NCBI GenBank assembly: GCA_032718475.1
Contig: JAUCBJ010006443.1
Location: 1 to 33,982 of the forward strand
DNA length: 33,982 nucleotides
Direction: 5' to 3'
From: Nemertoderma westbladi
Lineage: Eukaryota; Xenacoelomorpha; Nemertodermatida; Nemertodermatidae
A program made the position numbers and the translations under genes. This document shows, one piece after another, positions 32,650 to 33,982 of this stretch (position 1 is the stretch's first letter; every line of letters starts with the position of its first letter). The notes below the pieces were generated by a model that saw only the letters and a program-made list of their open reading frames with translations, did no database searches and was not told the origin of the DNA.

Positions 32650-33982
32650 ACAGCACATTGTTGCTATCATATATTCAAAACAGATAGGACTAACGGCGAA
32701 TGGGGCGGCCTACGTCATTCAAGCAGACTGGAAGATGACTAACTCAGACACCGATGTAGGGCTGTACTGGTAGATAACGATATGACGGCCACTAAATATC
32801 CGATATAAGTTAACGAGTTAACCACTTTGTAAACATTTGAGAATATAAGAAATTAGACCAACAGATTTCTTTATCAAAAAAATAATAGTGGTTTTCCATT
32901 AACAGTTTCATACCGTTTCACATCCTGTACTTGTTGAAATGCGCTTCACTGCGCTAACTTTATTTGGACTCACTCTTTACGCTCGTTTGTGTAACAAACC
33001 CACACGGATCAGCAGACTAAACAGCGTCACTTGACTTCTTTACAATAATTATTATTATTATTCCTCGAACTGTTTCACTTAGAATAGCGAGTAGGGTATA
33101 AGGCAGACGAAGACGGTAAGGTAAGTTACATTGTGATTGTCGACTGGCTGGCGCCTCTCTTCCTACAAGCAGCTCTGACTCTCACTCACACACAGCTCAT
33201 GTTAATATTGGGGTATTGACATATTGGTTGGTTGATTAGTTCTACAGGAAGGACTTGTGATATGTGTCTTGTATTGAATTCAATGGCGGACGCAAGTGCT
33301 GTCACAAAAGGTCCTTGGCTAGCCCATCAACTATAGTAACTGTATGAGATTTTCGTCTTAATTCCCGCTTTGAGGTTCTGAAGGATGAGTTGATTCCACT
33401 GTTTAGCTGTTATTTAGGTGAAACAAAGGATAAGAATAGGACGTAAAGAAACACTTTATATTTTCACTTAATTAACAGCAGAAATGTCTTGGAATTGAAG
33501 GTATTAATTTTAGTAGATATCTTTCTCCAGAAATGTCTGAAAGACATTTTTGAAAATCAGCGAGATTTTTGTGAAAGTGTCTTTTAAAAATGAGTGTAAG
33601 TCAGCCAATGGGCATAGCTGAATTAACATTATGTTTTTTTTGCAATAACGCGCCATAGAATAACATGGAGTAACTATGACAATACCATGGTTAGGGCCAG
33701 TCCTTAGCATATAATTAATAATTGTCTCTAGCGGGCACCCCCCCCGGCCGTCTGTCTGTAGCGTCTCTAGCGGTGGTAATAAATTCATACTGTGCCACGT
33801 GGTGGTGTCTTACACTATTCCTATTCTACATAATTAATAAGGGGGAAGGGAGGGATATTATTTCTTAGAAGATAATAATGCATAGTGTGGGACGTGGGTA
33901 TATTGTGATAGCTGTATCTTGGGTTCTCGTGGATGAAAAATGCTGATTTAAAGTTCTTTAGATTCACTGTAAATTGATCTTT
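32650..33982. other. A/T-rich non-coding flank
   Basis: About 1.3 kb. I see no exon with kinase or other recognisable coding sequence, no RNA gene and no tandem array, apart from an (ATT)n stretch near 33048-33061 and a C9 run near 33737. It may be more intron of the same kinase gene. Confidence 0.5.

Noticed and set aside
33510-33788. Minus-strand 92-codon frame near the right end
   Set aside because: Low complexity, no motif and no splice or start context worth reporting.

Overview
This is eukaryotic, animal-type nuclear DNA. It has phase-compatible exons with consensus GT-AG splice sites, huge repeat-filled introns, and nested non-LTR and LTR retrotransposons. A 2A-bearing, PHD-finger CR1-like retrotransposon, a BEL/Pao LTR element and tRNA-derived SINE-like pieces suggest a marine invertebrate. 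A cephalochordate (amphioxus) is a reasonable guess but is not proven by the sequence.

Positions 1-17737 hold, on the minus strand, three consecutive internal exons of a salt-inducible kinase (SIK, AMPK-related Ser/Thr kinase). In transcription order they are 17737-17622 (catalytic-loop HRDLK), 7709-7415 (DFG, LKB1-type T-loop, APE) and 5388-5237 (C-lobe end and start of the post-kinase EYNQQ segment). They join in frame with no missing residues. The introns are almost entirely tandem repeats: about 9.6 kb of a 52-bp minisatellite after the first exon; a 71-bp two-copy duplication followed by ACT-type and TTAATTAA-type microsatellites after the second; and at least 5.2 kb of a 35-bp minisatellite after the third, running off the left edge.

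The main discovery is that the two minisatellites and the two-copy duplication are each made from the 3' end of the adjacent exon plus its own 5' splice site. The exon/intron parts per unit are 43+9 nt, 16+19 nt and 30+41 nt. Thus every 5' splice site in view has been tandemly copied, in two cases roughly 150-180 times, while none of the three acceptors has. One gene therefore shows three independent events at different stages. A 174-bp intron segment also appears three times with no difference I can see: once upstream of the catalytic-loop exon and twice inside the 52-bp array.

Positions 17738-33982 are further intron or flank, with no kinase exon I can recognise. They contain a tRNA-like SINE head (18051-18114), a 0.49-kb inverted SINE pair (18518-19007) and a CR1-like element whose ORF (PHD finger, 2A motif, AP endonuclease, RT) is split into three pieces. 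One interruption is a 1.1-kb retroelement 3' fragment with a CCHC/nuclease-like C-terminus (21205-22340, 12-bp target duplication). The other is a 6.6-kb BEL/Pao LTR element (22459-29035, 644-bp LTRs, 5-bp target duplication) that has lost its reverse transcriptase, RNase H and most of its integrase. Beyond 30.5 kb there are small local tandem repeats and otherwise nothing I can assign.
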